Source: [Clostridium] colinum (lineage in GTDB: Bacteria; Bacillota; Clostridia; Lachnospirales; CAG-274). Taken from it: a stretch of 64,000 nucleotides of DNA. This document shows, piece after piece, positions 17,101-26,018 of this stretch. Where the stretch lies: contig NZ_OW712331.1 in the NCBI RefSeq assembly GCF_940677205.1, forward strand, positions 186,001-250,000, given 5' to 3'. The notes beneath the pieces were generated by a model, which was not told where the DNA came from, searched no databases, and saw only the letters and a list, made by a program, of their open reading frames with translations. Every line of letters begins with the position of its first letter. Positions within the stretch are counted from its first letter, which is position 1. Position numbers and translations under genes: made by a program.

Positions 17101-19024
17101 GGCCATCAGTCCATACAGTAATAGTATAATTTTCGTTAGAATTTTTATATTCACCATCTAATCTAGGAGCCCATATTAAATAGTCCATAGTTTTAGGTTG
17201 TTTAAAAGTAAATGAAAATGTGTTTGTTTCCCAAAATACACGTGCTACCCAATCGGTATTAAAGTTTTCATCTATTAACCATTTAGGGTCAAATCCATTT
17301 GGATATAAAGCACTATCAAAATTGCCAGAAGCTCCCATTTCTACTTTTTCTATGTTAGAATTAGGTATTCTATCTTTTGTAGGTAAAGTAGGGGGTGTTA
17401 CAATATCTTTTTTTGGTGTAGCATTTATAAGCTCAGAAGGTGTACTTTCACCAACGCTATTTTCAGATGTAACATATAAAGTGTATTCAACATTATTTGT
17501 AAGACCGCTTAATGTGTAGCTTGTATTAGTTATGTTTGATGCAACTTTTTTATATTCAGAATCTTTAGAGGTTTTTGAGTATATATTGTACGATTCGGCA
17601 TTTTCTGCTTTGTTCCAAGATAAAGTTATAGAACCATCATTAGCTGTTGCTTTAACAAAGTCTGGTCTATTTGGGGCTTTTTTAGGTAAAGGTGTTGCAG
17701 ATACGATAGCAGATTTTTCACCTTCCCAATCACCAGATATAGCAGATATACTAAAGTAATATGTTGTAAGGTTATTAAGTCCAGTTATAGTTATATTAGG
17801 AACATCTGTTGTAGTAACTTGGTCTAAGTTGTTTTGGTCTGTACCATAATAAACTTTATATCCAGTAACGTTATTAACAGGTCTCCAAGATAAAGAAACT
17901 TGTTCGCTATCCGCAATAGCTTTAATATTCTTTACTACATTATCTTGAACAATGTCTTCGTTAACAATATCTCCTATTAATTTAACTGCATCTATTACTA
18001 CATATTCGTTATTTTGTGCTGGAACTACATTAATGCTTATTTTTTTAACAGGTTTTCTAGCTCCAAGATTAACTACAACAACTTGTTGATTAGTTCTTGC
18101 TCTAGTAAATAAAGCAGGAGAAGTTTCGGCAGGTTGTATAATATTGTTATTTTCATCATATAAAACAACCTCAGCGCTTTCAGCTCCTTCTGGTATAGTA
18201 ACTACAACACTAGACATTTCTTGAACAGTATTAAATTCTAGTGGTATAGATAAGTTTTTCTCGTTTTCTTTTGGTTTAAATGATACGCTTCCATTTTCTG
18301 TAAAAAGATTCTTAATATCATCCCCTTCTTTAATATCAACAACCTTTGAAATTTCATCTTGCTTTATATTTTCTATAACTTTAGAAGCTACCATTTCTGT
18401 TTCAAATATTTCAGGACTAGAAATATTTACCATATTAGCATTAACTATTGCTATATCAGATGCAGTTATTTTATTGTCATTATTAAGGTCATATTCTTCA
18501 TTTATATTATTAAGATTATCTTCTAACAATTTTCTGTCAGAGATATCTACTTTATTGTCTTTATTTATATCACCTAAAACCATATTTGTAGCTGTGCTAA
18601 TATTCACCCTTTTTGAATATGTAGCCGTGCTTAAGTTTACAACCGTTGTAGCATAGTTTTTACCATCTACTTTAAGGTTATAGTTATCATATGCTGGCAA
18701 GTTTTCTATTTTAAATTTTACAATAGTAACTTTATCATTTTCTTTTATAACCTCTGGAGTGATTGTATAACCATCGATAGTAGTAGATGACGAATTATCT
18801 AAAAATTGATTTAAGTCTACAGTTATGTTAATAGAATTACCAGTTAATGTAGCTTTTAAATTTTTAGATTTTAAATCGTCTATTAGCTCAGGATATTTAA
18901 ATCCTATTGCTGTTTCTATATATGTTTTATCATCATTAGATGATATAGCATTAGCAAAAGCAGGCATTATAGAGCTTAATGCTAATGTTGAAGATAACCC
19001 TAAGGTTAAAAGTCTTTTTTTCAT
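14177..19024 (-). CDS. dockerin-bearing M60-like metallopeptidase (mucin-peptidase family)
   Basis: This 1615-residue secreted protein has a signal peptide (about 1-26) and an N-terminal beta domain (about 30-145). A type I dockerin-like module (about 150-198) carries paired calcium loops DINKDNKVDISD and DLNNDNKITASD. A beta region follows, then two fibronectin type III domains (about 363-447 and 452-540), an F5/8-type (CBM32-like) domain (about 565-690), and a peptidase M60-like domain (about 790-1190) with the zinc motif HEIGH at 1054-1058. More FN3-like and beta domains make up the C-terminus. M60-like enzymes are known to cleave glycoproteins including mucins, with CBMs steering them to glycans. 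There is no SLH or sortase motif, so the dockerin is the likely means of cell attachment. AGGAGGT precedes the ATG. Confidence 0.88.
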   Translation of the reverse strand: MKKRLLTLGLSSTLALSSIMPAFANAISSNDDKTYIETAIGFKYPELIDDLKSKNLKATLTGNSINITVDLNQFLDNSSSTTIDGYTITPEVIKENDKVTIVKFKIENLPAYDNYNLKVDGKNYATTVVNLSTATYSKRVNISTATNMVLGDINKDNKVDISDRKLLEDNLNNINEEYDLNNDNKITASDIAIVNANMVNISSPEIFETEMVASKVIENIKQDEISKVVDIKEGDDIKNLFTENGSVSFKPKENEKNLSIPLEFNTVQEMSSVVVTIPEGAESAEVVLYDENNNIIQPAETSPALFTRARTNQQVVVVNLGARKPVKKISINVVPAQNNEYVVIDAVKLIGDIVNEDIVQDNVVKNIKAIADSEQVSLSWRPVNNVTGYKVYYGTDQNNLDQVTTTDVPNITITGLNNLTTYYFSISAISGDWEGEKSAIVSATPLPKKAPNRPDFVKATANDGSITLSWNKAENAESYNIYSKTSKDSEYKKVASNITNTSYTLSGLTNNVEYTLYVTSENSVGESTPSELINATPKKDIVTPPTLPTKDRIPNSNIEKVEMGASGNFDSALYPNGFDPKWLIDENFNTDWVARVFWETNTFSFTFKQPKTMDYLIWAPRLDGEYKNSNENYTITVWTDGQDLNGAGTIIAKDYTITEKFDENKYYALTFPKTENIKKISIKLGERTGGPRVNGSEVAFYEYNDIADRISNLFANSSRTELKKEVTKEKIEELKNIVNNTDGFVVDKNILLKELDIATSLLNNNKEALGVIKDNIYSINPQNDIKNYGISINNWQPLGVVGNAGKKVVIYADIPEGETVSLVATQFFEEADKLSSAPITLKNGRNIITIPKLGNINTDRGGSLYVTYTGEKASQIKLQVVGAHKIPYLELRDFHKLQEKEIKERITKFIEELIAYNPNGLPGNKEWQLLNQAEISLPNVLLSLPANKVLEGINQNVSSLEEKVNKMYDNVKAWEELMGVMYKTYGIDDHKNASLETRHNIRYMKMFANAFMYASGNHIGIQYGSVAPLMNGKPVNEQTPNERENNLFGWGIAHEIGHVMDKLGKAEVTNNIFSLMGQTYDGKQNTLPSRLELNNVYDKIFKKVSVGNEGIPNDLFTHLGMYWQLHLAYDDGENPFMFYNELYKLYRTDNSLNSFRDMDKFAVAASKVAKKDLTEFFTRWGVSLSESAKTEIAKQEKETRAIYYITDQSRRERLNNNEGNKNIIVSASSAINPENPKEIIVTIDEKNNQNVQGYEIIRNGKGIGFTTTNTYKDFIGSANNMAFTYEVVPVDILGNISDKQPAGQVKISYDNTINTSLYKIDENTGIVTFNEPTVVTGIKVTPKDSNTEMPTGKYTVYADIAEPVSPVSEAETIPDGFNKIAKNGDFANNFASAPKTYINYFNRPGSTEDKIWAYDVTRLKLTGFDFKKYNVEFLSYPGDNVEFMNMGVGRLANDYIYDSVDENGQPIKEKIAKDTLVIIGNYRGNSALSNIYIKGKYATQNSLIENPTTEERVVSGYTLMLDTLDEDGTITSSTAGGIFIFVPEIQGENEDKNHQHEGISDLPTEIMAEMWQGEFNGENSRMTSNTTWSTMPSDDSLPLIVLQNGEDNTPKITIK

Positions 19025-19171
19025 AAAAAATTACCTCCTAATTTAATAAGTATTAATAATTTACATAAAAATTTATATTATAAAACTTATCTATTACATT
19101 ATATCATAAAATACTATTAAAAGCTACAATATTAGCATAAATTAAAAATTTTTTAATATAGTTATAAACTG

Positions 19172-19185
19172 GTTATAGTTATAAC
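19172..19185. promoter_or_regulatory. palindromic operator-like site
   Basis: The site is GTTATA, then GT, then TATAAC: perfect 6-bp arms. A related TAGTTATAA copy lies just upstream (about 19159-19167). It sits in the 212-bp divergent gap between the M60 gene and the next plus-strand gene. No regulator can be named. Confidence 0.35.
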
Positions 19186-19236
19186 ATTACCTTATATAGA
19201 ATATAAATATATAAATTATATTAAGAGGTGAAAAAA

Positions 19237-20856
19237 TTGCAAAATAACTATATTTTAAATAATAAAAATAATGAAATTTTATCATTTTATTATGGAGAAG
19301 AAAGGGCAATTTATTGTAAAAAGCTAGGGAGTAATAATTATCCTATAGTAAGCAAAATTATACAAGATGTTACAGACTGTTTTACTGTTGATATAGGGCC
19401 TAATAAAGAAATTTATATTTTTTGTCAAAATTATAACGGAGAAATTGTTTTATGTAAGCTAGAGCAAGATACATTTAAACATAAAGTACTTTTTAAAAAC
19501 AAAAGTGAAGGTGCTGAAAATATTTTATTTTACCCTATATTTTTTAAAGGAAATATGAGTCTTATATATAATACCCCTAATAATATGGATAACAATTTTT
19601 TAGCTATAAAAACTCTTGTTGGAGGCAAAGGTTGGACTCGTGCTGAAAATATAGATGCATTTTCTGTAATACCAAATAATATTTTTTATGTACAAAAAGT
19701 AAATCAAGATAATATAGTTGTTGCGTATCAAAAAAAATCTAAAGATATACAAATAGGGTATAAAGAAATAAAAAATGGAAATATATCAGATTTTATTACA
19801 GTACATAAAACAGGATATCAAATAGTAGATTATTCTTTTATAGCTTTTAAAGATGTTGTACATTATGTATATGTTATAAAAAGTTTATTTTCTAGCCAAG
19901 TGATATATAAGAGAAAAGATGAAAATGGACTTTCTAACCCAATAATACTTTTTGAAGGACAGAAAATAAAAAGTTGTAATATTAGTGTTTTAAATGATAA
20001 TCTATATTGTAGCTTTATTGCAGGCTCTACTTTATATTATTGCCAATCTGAAGATTTTGGCAGGTCTTTTTTAGGTATATCTAAATATAGAAAACAAATA
20101 TCACAAGATATAATAAAAGCTAGATTTTTATCTACTGTTAATATGACTAATAGCAGTGTAAATGAAGTCTATATAGATGCTAAAAATACTTTAAATATAT
20201 ATATGTTACCAGAGCTTTTACCTAATTTATTTAATAAAAAACAAGATATAAAACAAAATAGGTATAGTTTTGAAAATAACAATCAAGATAAGTTTATAAC
20301 TAATTTAAATAGTCAGTTTATAGATAATATAGATATAGAAAAGCCAGAGACAAATGTTAATAACACATATAAAAATTTAAATAAACCTCAGAATACTATG
20401 TTTTTAGAAAATGATTTTATGGCTAATTTTAATCTTGAAGAATTTTCTAAAATTAGTAATTTAAAAGAACATAATAAACAACTAGATTTTAATAATACAA
20501 TAAACACTTCAAATAATATTAGTAATATGGAGAATATAGATAATAATTTAATATTAGAAAACAAAGTTAAAATGTTAAATGAACAATTAAGTGAAAAAAA
20601 TAGTCAAATTTTAAAATTAAATAGTATTATACAAAATAAAAATAATGAAAAGACAGATATTGAAATACATTTAAGGCAAAAAATAAAAAATATGGAAAAT
20701 GAAAATAATAGTCTTTTAGAAAAAATAAATATTTTACAACAAGAAATAGAAAATATTAAAAATATAACAAAACAAATTGAAAGAGAGGATATAGATAATA
20801 ATGAAAAAGATATATCTAAATCTCAAGCAAAACCTGAAGAAAATGAAGAAAAGTAA
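19237..20856 (+). CDS. unknown protein: beta-rich (propeller-like) N-terminus plus coiled coil
   Basis: I do not recognise a named family. The first ~320 residues are beta-rich with recurring aromatic/Gly strands (for example GGKGWTRAENIDAFSV, SEDFGRSFLG) that recall BNR/sialidase-type propellers. An Asn-rich linker (about 330-440) leads to a strongly heptad-patterned coiled coil (about 450-520). There is no signal peptide or membrane helix. A GTG at 19228 falls in the ribosome site AAGAGGTG, so the TTG at 19237 is preferred (539 residues). Its 3' end overlaps the following amidase gene by 56 bp, so the two are probably translated together and may act together at the wall. Confidence 0.65.
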   Translation: MQNNYILNNKNNEILSFYYGEERAIYCKKLGSNNYPIVSKIIQDVTDCFTVDIGPNKEIYIFCQNYNGEIVLCKLEQDTFKHKVLFKNKSEGAENILFYPIFFKGNMSLIYNTPNNMDNNFLAIKTLVGGKGWTRAENIDAFSVIPNNIFYVQKVNQDNIVVAYQKKSKDIQIGYKEIKNGNISDFITVHKTGYQIVDYSFIAFKDVVHYVYVIKSLFSSQVIYKRKDENGLSNPIILFEGQKIKSCNISVLNDNLYCSFIAGSTLYYCQSEDFGRSFLGISKYRKQISQDIIKARFLSTVNMTNSSVNEVYIDAKNTLNIYMLPELLPNLFNKKQDIKQNRYSFENNNQDKFITNLNSQFIDNIDIEKPETNVNNTYKNLNKPQNTMFLENDFMANFNLEEFSKISNLKEHNKQLDFNNTINTSNNISNMENIDNNLILENKVKMLNEQLSEKNSQILKLNSIIQNKNNEKTDIEIHLRQKIKNMENENNSLLEKINILQQEIENIKNITKQIEREDIDNNEKDISKSQAKPEENEEK

Positions 20857-21508
20857 AGTTGCTTTATATATTTATATTTTGATTATATTTGTAGGTATGA
20901 TGAAAACATATTTTGATGAAACTGTAGAGACATTTTCTATGCCAGTAGCTAATAAAAACATCTTTATAGATGCAGGACACGGTGAATGGGACCCAGGAAA
21001 AGTAGCAAAAGATGGAACACTTGAAAAAGATATAAACCTTAGTATATCAAAATATTTACAATCATATTTAGAACAATCGGGAGGATTTGTTTTAACAACA
21101 AGAACAGATGACAAAGCTTTATCAGATAAAAAAAGAGAAGATTTGAAACAAAGAAAAAATATAGCAAATAATGAAAATGTAGATTTGTTAGTTAGTATAC
21201 ATCAAAATTCATTTCCTAAAGAAAATGTAAAAGGAGCACAAGTATTTTATTATAAAGGTTCAGAAGAAAGTAAAAAATTAGCCGAATGTGTGCAAAATAG
21301 GTTAAAAGAAATAGATAAAACTAATGATAGAGTAGCTAAAGAAAGTAAAGATTATTATATATTAAAACAAAGCAAAATGCCTGCTATAATTGTAGAATGT
21401 GGATTTTTATCTAACACAGAAGAAAATAATAACTTAAAAAATGAAGAATATCAAAAGAAAATAGCGTGGGCTATATATTTAGGTATTTTAGATTATTATG
21501 CTAATTAA
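20801..21508 (+). CDS. N-acetylmuramoyl-L-alanine amidase (Amidase_3)
   Basis: This zinc amidase cuts the bond between MurNAc and the stem peptide. The 235-residue protein has an N-terminal membrane anchor (about 18-36) and an Amidase_3 domain with IDAGHGEWDPG (first zinc His, about 52-62), the conserved Glu in LEKDINLS, SIHQNSF (second zinc His) and the catalytic IVECGFLSN near the C-terminus. It is close to CwlD/AmiC-like enzymes. The ATG at 20801 has AGAGAGG 12 nt upstream. An in-frame ATG at 20843 would give a more usual N-terminus but lacks a ribosome site. A terminator hairpin follows. Confidence 0.9.
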   Translation: MKKIYLNLKQNLKKMKKSKVALYIYILIIFVGMMKTYFDETVETFSMPVANKNIFIDAGHGEWDPGKVAKDGTLEKDINLSISKYLQSYLEQSGGFVLTTRTDDKALSDKKREDLKQRKNIANNENVDLLVSIHQNSFPKENVKGAQVFYYKGSEESKKLAECVQNRLKEIDKTNDRVAKESKDYYILKQSKMPAIIVECGFLSNTEENNNLKNEEYQKKIAWAIYLGILDYYAN

Positions 21509-21516
21509 TGTAAATA

Positions 21517-21549
21517 GGTTAGTTTCAATAAAATGAAATTAGCCTTTTA
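21517..21549 (+). terminator. terminator after the amidase gene
   Basis: GGTTAGTTTCA (21517-21527) pairs with TGAAATTAGCC (21534-21544), with G-U pairs, followed by TTTTATTTAT. Confidence 0.75.
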
Positions 21550-21742
21550 TTTATAATAAAGTTATTATTTTATAACTTTATATAAAAATTTATATATTTA
21601 AGTGTATTAAATATGATTTTATTTTAATTTTAAATATGTTATAATAAGTACCATAAAAAATAGTAGTTTACTTTAAAATAAATATAATTTAAAAATTTAT
21701 ATTTATTAATAAAATTATTAAATTTTTTGAGAGGTTTAAATT

Positions 21743-23347
21743 TTGTACAAGGTTATTATTATAGACGCTGAAGAAGATGCAAGAAATAATCTAATAAAAA
21801 AAATAAATTGGGAAAAATATAACTTTCAAATTTTAGATATTGCAGAAAATGGAAAAGAGGCATTAGAAAAAATAGAAAAATTAAAGCCAGATTTAATTTT
21901 TACAGATATAAAAATGTCATTTTTAACAGGTATAGAGCTTATAAAAATATTATGTAAAAATAGATATAATACAAAAATAGTAATAGTATCAAAATTTACA
22001 AATTTTGAATATATAAAAGATGCTATAAACAATAATGTTATAGGTTATATTTTAAAACCTATAAATATTAAAGAAATTGAAGATATTTTGATAAAGGCAA
22101 AAAACAATTTTGATATAGAATATAACCAAAAAAGAGATTTTGAGGCTTTAAAAAAGTATTATACAGAAAGCTTACCTATAATAAAAACACAATTTTTTAG
22201 CAAAGCTATAGAAGGAAAATTAACTTTAGATTATTGGCAAAATAAATGTAAAATATTAAATATAAAATTAGACAACAAATATTTTTTAGTTGCTACTATA
22301 AAATATAGTTTAAAAAATATAGAAAAAAGTTATTTTGAAGATGAAGAGCTTATATTATTTTCTATAAAAAATATTTTAGATGAAAGCATAGAACAATTTA
22401 ATAAAAGTATAAATTTTTATAGTTTTTTTTATTTAGATAGTATAGTAACTATATTTAATATAAAACATAAATCAGAAATTAAACATCTAATAAAAGAGCT
22501 TAATAATATATGCGAAATTTACTATAAAATAATGAAAATCAACATAAGTATAGGCCTTGGATATTGTGTTGAAAAAATCCAAAACCTTAAAGTTTCTTAT
22601 GAAAGCTCAGAAGAAGCACTTTTATATAAAATTATAATGGGAAATAGAAAAACTATATACATAAATGATATAGAGCCAGATAAAAATATAAAATTAGTAT
22701 TTTCTGAAAATGATGAAAAAAAGTTATATTCTTTGATAAAATTATCTGAAGAAGAAGAAATAAAAAAATTTGTAGAAGAAATATTTTATAACATAAATAA
22801 AATAATAATTAATTCTAGTGATTATAATTTATATTTTATAGAAATAATATTATCTATTTTAAAATTAAGTAAAAATTATAATATTTCTACTGAAAAATTA
22901 TTTGGTAAAAATTTTGAAATTAATAAAATAATAAATGAAATTTATTCTATCGATAATTTAAAAGAATATTTTTTAGAAAAGTTTATTATCTTAAGTAATC
23001 TTATAAAAAATCAAAGGATAAATTATACAAATAACATAGTTGAAAGAGCTAAAATTTATATTGATGAAAACTATGATAATCCTGAGCTTTCTATAAATAG
23101 TATTTGTGATGTTTTATTTATTAGCCCTACATATTTTTCAGCAATATTTAAAAAAACTCTAAATATAAGTTTTATAAAATATCTAACAAATTTAAGATTA
23201 GAAAAAGCTTTAGAGCTTATAAATACTACATCTGAAAAAACTTCTGTTATAGCAAAAAAGGTAGGATATACAGATGCTAATTATTTTAGTTATGTATTTA
23301 AGAAAAAATATGGGTTATCACCTTTAAAATATAAAAATAATAAATAA
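21743..23347 (+). CDS. AraC-type response regulator (YesN-like), orphan
   Basis: This 534-residue cytoplasmic regulator has an N-terminal receiver domain (about 1-120). The phosphoacceptor Asp lies in PDLIFTDIKM and a conserved Lys in YILKPIN. A long middle region precedes a C-terminal AraC double helix-turn-helix (about 430-532; SINSICDVLFISPTYFSAIFKK, then SVIAKKVGYTDANYFSYVFKK). The start is TTG with GAGAGG 8 nt upstream. In Clostridia such proteins usually pair with an adjacent sensor kinase and control sugar uptake, but no kinase or transporter gene is next to it. The gene that follows is a secreted GH63 glucosidase, a plausible target. A repeat-family hairpin begins in the stop codon. 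Confidence 0.9.
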   Translation: MYKVIIIDAEEDARNNLIKKINWEKYNFQILDIAENGKEALEKIEKLKPDLIFTDIKMSFLTGIELIKILCKNRYNTKIVIVSKFTNFEYIKDAINNNVIGYILKPINIKEIEDILIKAKNNFDIEYNQKRDFEALKKYYTESLPIIKTQFFSKAIEGKLTLDYWQNKCKILNIKLDNKYFLVATIKYSLKNIEKSYFEDEELILFSIKNILDESIEQFNKSINFYSFFYLDSIVTIFNIKHKSEIKHLIKELNNICEIYYKIMKINISIGLGYCVEKIQNLKVSYESSEEALLYKIIMGNRKTIYINDIEPDKNIKLVFSENDEKKLYSLIKLSEEEEIKKFVEEIFYNINKIIINSSDYNLYFIEIILSILKLSKNYNISTEKLFGKNFEINKIINEIYSIDNLKEYFLEKFIILSNLIKNQRINYTNNIVERAKIYIDENYDNPELSINSICDVLFISPTYFSAIFKKTLNISFIKYLTNLRLEKALELINTTSEKTSVIAKKVGYTDANYFSYVFKKKYGLSPLKYKNNK

Positions 23348-23530
23348 GGTTGTAGACAAAGTCTACAACCTTTTAAAAAAATAAAAAGATTATTTTTTTA
23401 GGTACTGTATGAAAAAAGCAAAGTTTTCTAGGCAAGGGACTAAAACCCCTAAAAATCTATCCGTGTCAAAGCTACGTATACACTTAAAGATGAGCTTTTG
23501 TTCTTATACTCTCCATTTTTTGTGTTATTT
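23346..23530 (+). repeat. dispersed hairpin element, copy C
   Basis: A perfect 12-bp stem (23346-23357 with 23361-23372, AAA loop) overlaps the stop codon of the response regulator. It is followed by AGATTATTTTTTTAGG, TACTGTATGAAAAAAGC, AAGGGACTAAAACCCCT and, about 23495, AAGATGAGCTTTTG. The rest of this 335-bp gap up to the GH63 gene is featureless A/T-rich DNA. Confidence 0.8.
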
Positions 23531-23682
23531 ATATTTTGGCCTTATTTTGATAATATATAATAGTTTTAAAATCATAAAAATTTAATAAAAAATCATAAAA
23601 ATTTATATAGAAAAAATAAATTTAAATATATATAATAAATGCGAATATTAAAAAATTAAAAATATGTTTTAGAGGTAATATT

Positions 23683-25995
23683 ATGAAAAGAAGAGTATTT
23701 AAAAAAGGTTTATCTTTAATGATGGCTTCTGCTATGTTTTTAGCAAGTATTAATTTATCTACACAAAATATTTTTGCTAAAAGTAAATATGTAGTAGAAG
23801 ATTTTCCAAATGTTATAAGCTTACAGGCAGAGCTTACTAACCAACCATATTCTTATTATCAAGTGTCAGATTTTTCAACTTTTATAGATAAAGGAGCTTG
23901 GCACGGATATTCTTTACCTAATTTAGCCGATAAAGAAAATTTAGGAGCTTTTTCTGGTCCTACTATATTATTTAAACATAAGTATGAAACAATGGCTATA
24001 AATTTATCTAAAGGAATAAGTAAAATAAATATATTACAAGATAATAAGCCAGTTGATTTAGAGTTTGCTAATCCAGTGTTAAACTATTATCCTGGAAAAT
24101 TAGTTCAAACGTATAATACTAAAGATTTTAAACTAAATATAGAGCTAATATTTGCTACAGATAGAACGGCTTTAATAAAAACAGAAATAATAAATATAAG
24201 CAAAAAGCCTATATCTTTAAATATTAGTTGGAACGGTGAAATTTTTAAAGATTATAAACATAACAAAAAAACTTATAAGATAAATTCAAGACTAGAAGAT
24301 AATAAAAAAGGTGTAAATGTTATTTTTGATGGTAAAAATGAAGGTTTATCGGAAGAAACAAAAGAAAATAGATTTTTTATAAATTTTTATGATGATGTAA
24401 AAACAAAAATAAGTGAAGACAAATCATCTTATACTACATCTTTAAAAAATACTATAAATCTAAACCCTAATGAAACTTATAAAACATTTAGAACAGAAAG
24501 CTTTACTTTTAATACACAAGAATATAATTTAGAAACTAGAAATTTATATGACTTAAACAAAGAATCAGCTTTTATTGAAAATAATAATAGATGGCAAAAA
24601 TATTTAGACAATACTTTTAAAAAAGAAAATATTAAAAATAGTAAAGCTTATGACAATGTGGCTGTAAAAGCTATAGTTACAATGATTACAAACTGGAGAA
24701 GCCCAGCAGGAGATATAAAAACAAGTGGTATAACACCTTCGGTATCTTATAGATGGTTTAATGGTTTTTGGGCGTGGGATTCCTGGAAAAATGCTATGGG
24801 TGTTTTAGATTTTGATAGCCAACTTGCAAAAGACGCAGTAAAAACAATGTTTGACTATCAAATAACTAAAGATAATAAAAATAGACCACAAGATAATGGA
24901 GCTATAATAGATGCTATATACTATAATAAAGCAGATTTTAATGAAAGAAATTCTAAGCCACCTTTATCTGCTTGGGTAGTATATAATATTTATAAAGAAA
25001 CAAATGATATAGAGTTTGTAAAAGAAATGTATCCTAAATTGATAGCTTATCATAATTGGTGGTATACAAATAGAGATACAGATAAAAATGGTGTTGCAGA
25101 ATATGGTGCAATGGTTCATAATGCACACTATAAAAAAGATGAAAAAGGTAACATCTTAAAAGATAAAAATAATAAGCCTATTATAGATGAAGATGAAATA
25201 ATAACTGCGGCAGCTTGGGAAAGTGGTATGGATAATGCTATAAGATTTGATAAAGAAGGCATAGGAGAAAATGACAAAGGTGTATTAGTTTTTGAAAATA
25301 AAGATGATAAAGGTAACGTTGTTGGATATTCTATAAATCAAGAATCAGTAGATTTAAATGCTTATCTTTATGCTGAAAAAGCATTTTTAAAATCTTTGGC
25401 AGAAGCTCTAGGAAAAAAACAAGACGCTTTAAAATTTGAAAAAGAAGCAAAAGAGTTAAAAGAATATATAGAAAAATATATGTTTGATGAAAAAACAGGA
25501 TTTTACTATGACTTGCAAATATCTAAAGATGGTAAAGAAAAATATTTACTTGTAAATAGAGGAAAAGGTACAGAAGGATTTATTCCTTTATGGGCAAAAC
25601 TTTCTAGCAAAGAACACGCAGGTAAGGTTGTTAAAAATATTTTAGACCCTAATAAATTTAATTTAAAAGTACCATTCCCAACTGCGTCTAAGGATAATCC
25701 ATATTTTGACCCTAATAAATATTGGAGAGGCCCTGTTTGGTTAGACCAAGCAATATTTGGTATAGAAGCTTTAGAAAATTATGGATATAATAAAGAAGCA
25801 AAAGAATTAACATTAAAATTAATAGATAATGCAGAAGGTGTTTTATCTAATGAAACTATAAGAGAAAATTATAATCCTGTTACGGGAAAAGGGCTTCACG
25901 CTAAAAACTTTAGTTGGAGTGCAGCTGCTTATTATTTATTAGTTACAAACACTTTACAAGGAAATGAAAATACTTGTCAAACAGGTTTAAAATAG
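23683..25995 (+). CDS. secreted GH63 alpha-glucosidase, YgjK-like
   Basis: This 770-residue exported glycoside hydrolase has a signal peptide (about 1-33). The N-terminal beta-sandwich contains the YgjK-type DKGAWHGYSLPN segment, and the C-terminal (alpha/alpha)6 barrel contains RWFNGFWAWDSWKNA, RPQDNGAI, WWYTNRDTDKNGVAEYG, ESGMDNA and WRGPVWLDQ. In E. coli YgjK the acid and base are Asp501 and Glu727. The equivalents here are Asp517 (ESGMDNA) and Glu728 (IRENYNPVTG), both present. The expected activity is cleavage of alpha-linked glucosides or mannosyl-type substrates at the surface. No transporter gene is adjacent. No SLH or LPXTG anchor is visible. The TAGAGGT ribosome site is close to the ATG. 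Confidence 0.9.
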   Translation: MKRRVFKKGLSLMMASAMFLASINLSTQNIFAKSKYVVEDFPNVISLQAELTNQPYSYYQVSDFSTFIDKGAWHGYSLPNLADKENLGAFSGPTILFKHKYETMAINLSKGISKINILQDNKPVDLEFANPVLNYYPGKLVQTYNTKDFKLNIELIFATDRTALIKTEIINISKKPISLNISWNGEIFKDYKHNKKTYKINSRLEDNKKGVNVIFDGKNEGLSEETKENRFFINFYDDVKTKISEDKSSYTTSLKNTINLNPNETYKTFRTESFTFNTQEYNLETRNLYDLNKESAFIENNNRWQKYLDNTFKKENIKNSKAYDNVAVKAIVTMITNWRSPAGDIKTSGITPSVSYRWFNGFWAWDSWKNAMGVLDFDSQLAKDAVKTMFDYQITKDNKNRPQDNGAIIDAIYYNKADFNERNSKPPLSAWVVYNIYKETNDIEFVKEMYPKLIAYHNWWYTNRDTDKNGVAEYGAMVHNAHYKKDEKGNILKDKNNKPIIDEDEIITAAAWESGMDNAIRFDKEGIGENDKGVLVFENKDDKGNVVGYSINQESVDLNAYLYAEKAFLKSLAEALGKKQDALKFEKEAKELKEYIEKYMFDEKTGFYYDLQISKDGKEKYLLVNRGKGTEGFIPLWAKLSSKEHAGKVVKNILDPNKFNLKVPFPTASKDNPYFDPNKYWRGPVWLDQAIFGIEALENYGYNKEAKELTLKLIDNAEGVLSNETIRENYNPVTGKGLHAKNFSWSAAAYYLLVTNTLQGNENTCQTGLK

Positions 25996-26018
25996 GTTAA
26001 AAAGTATAGCTAATACTG

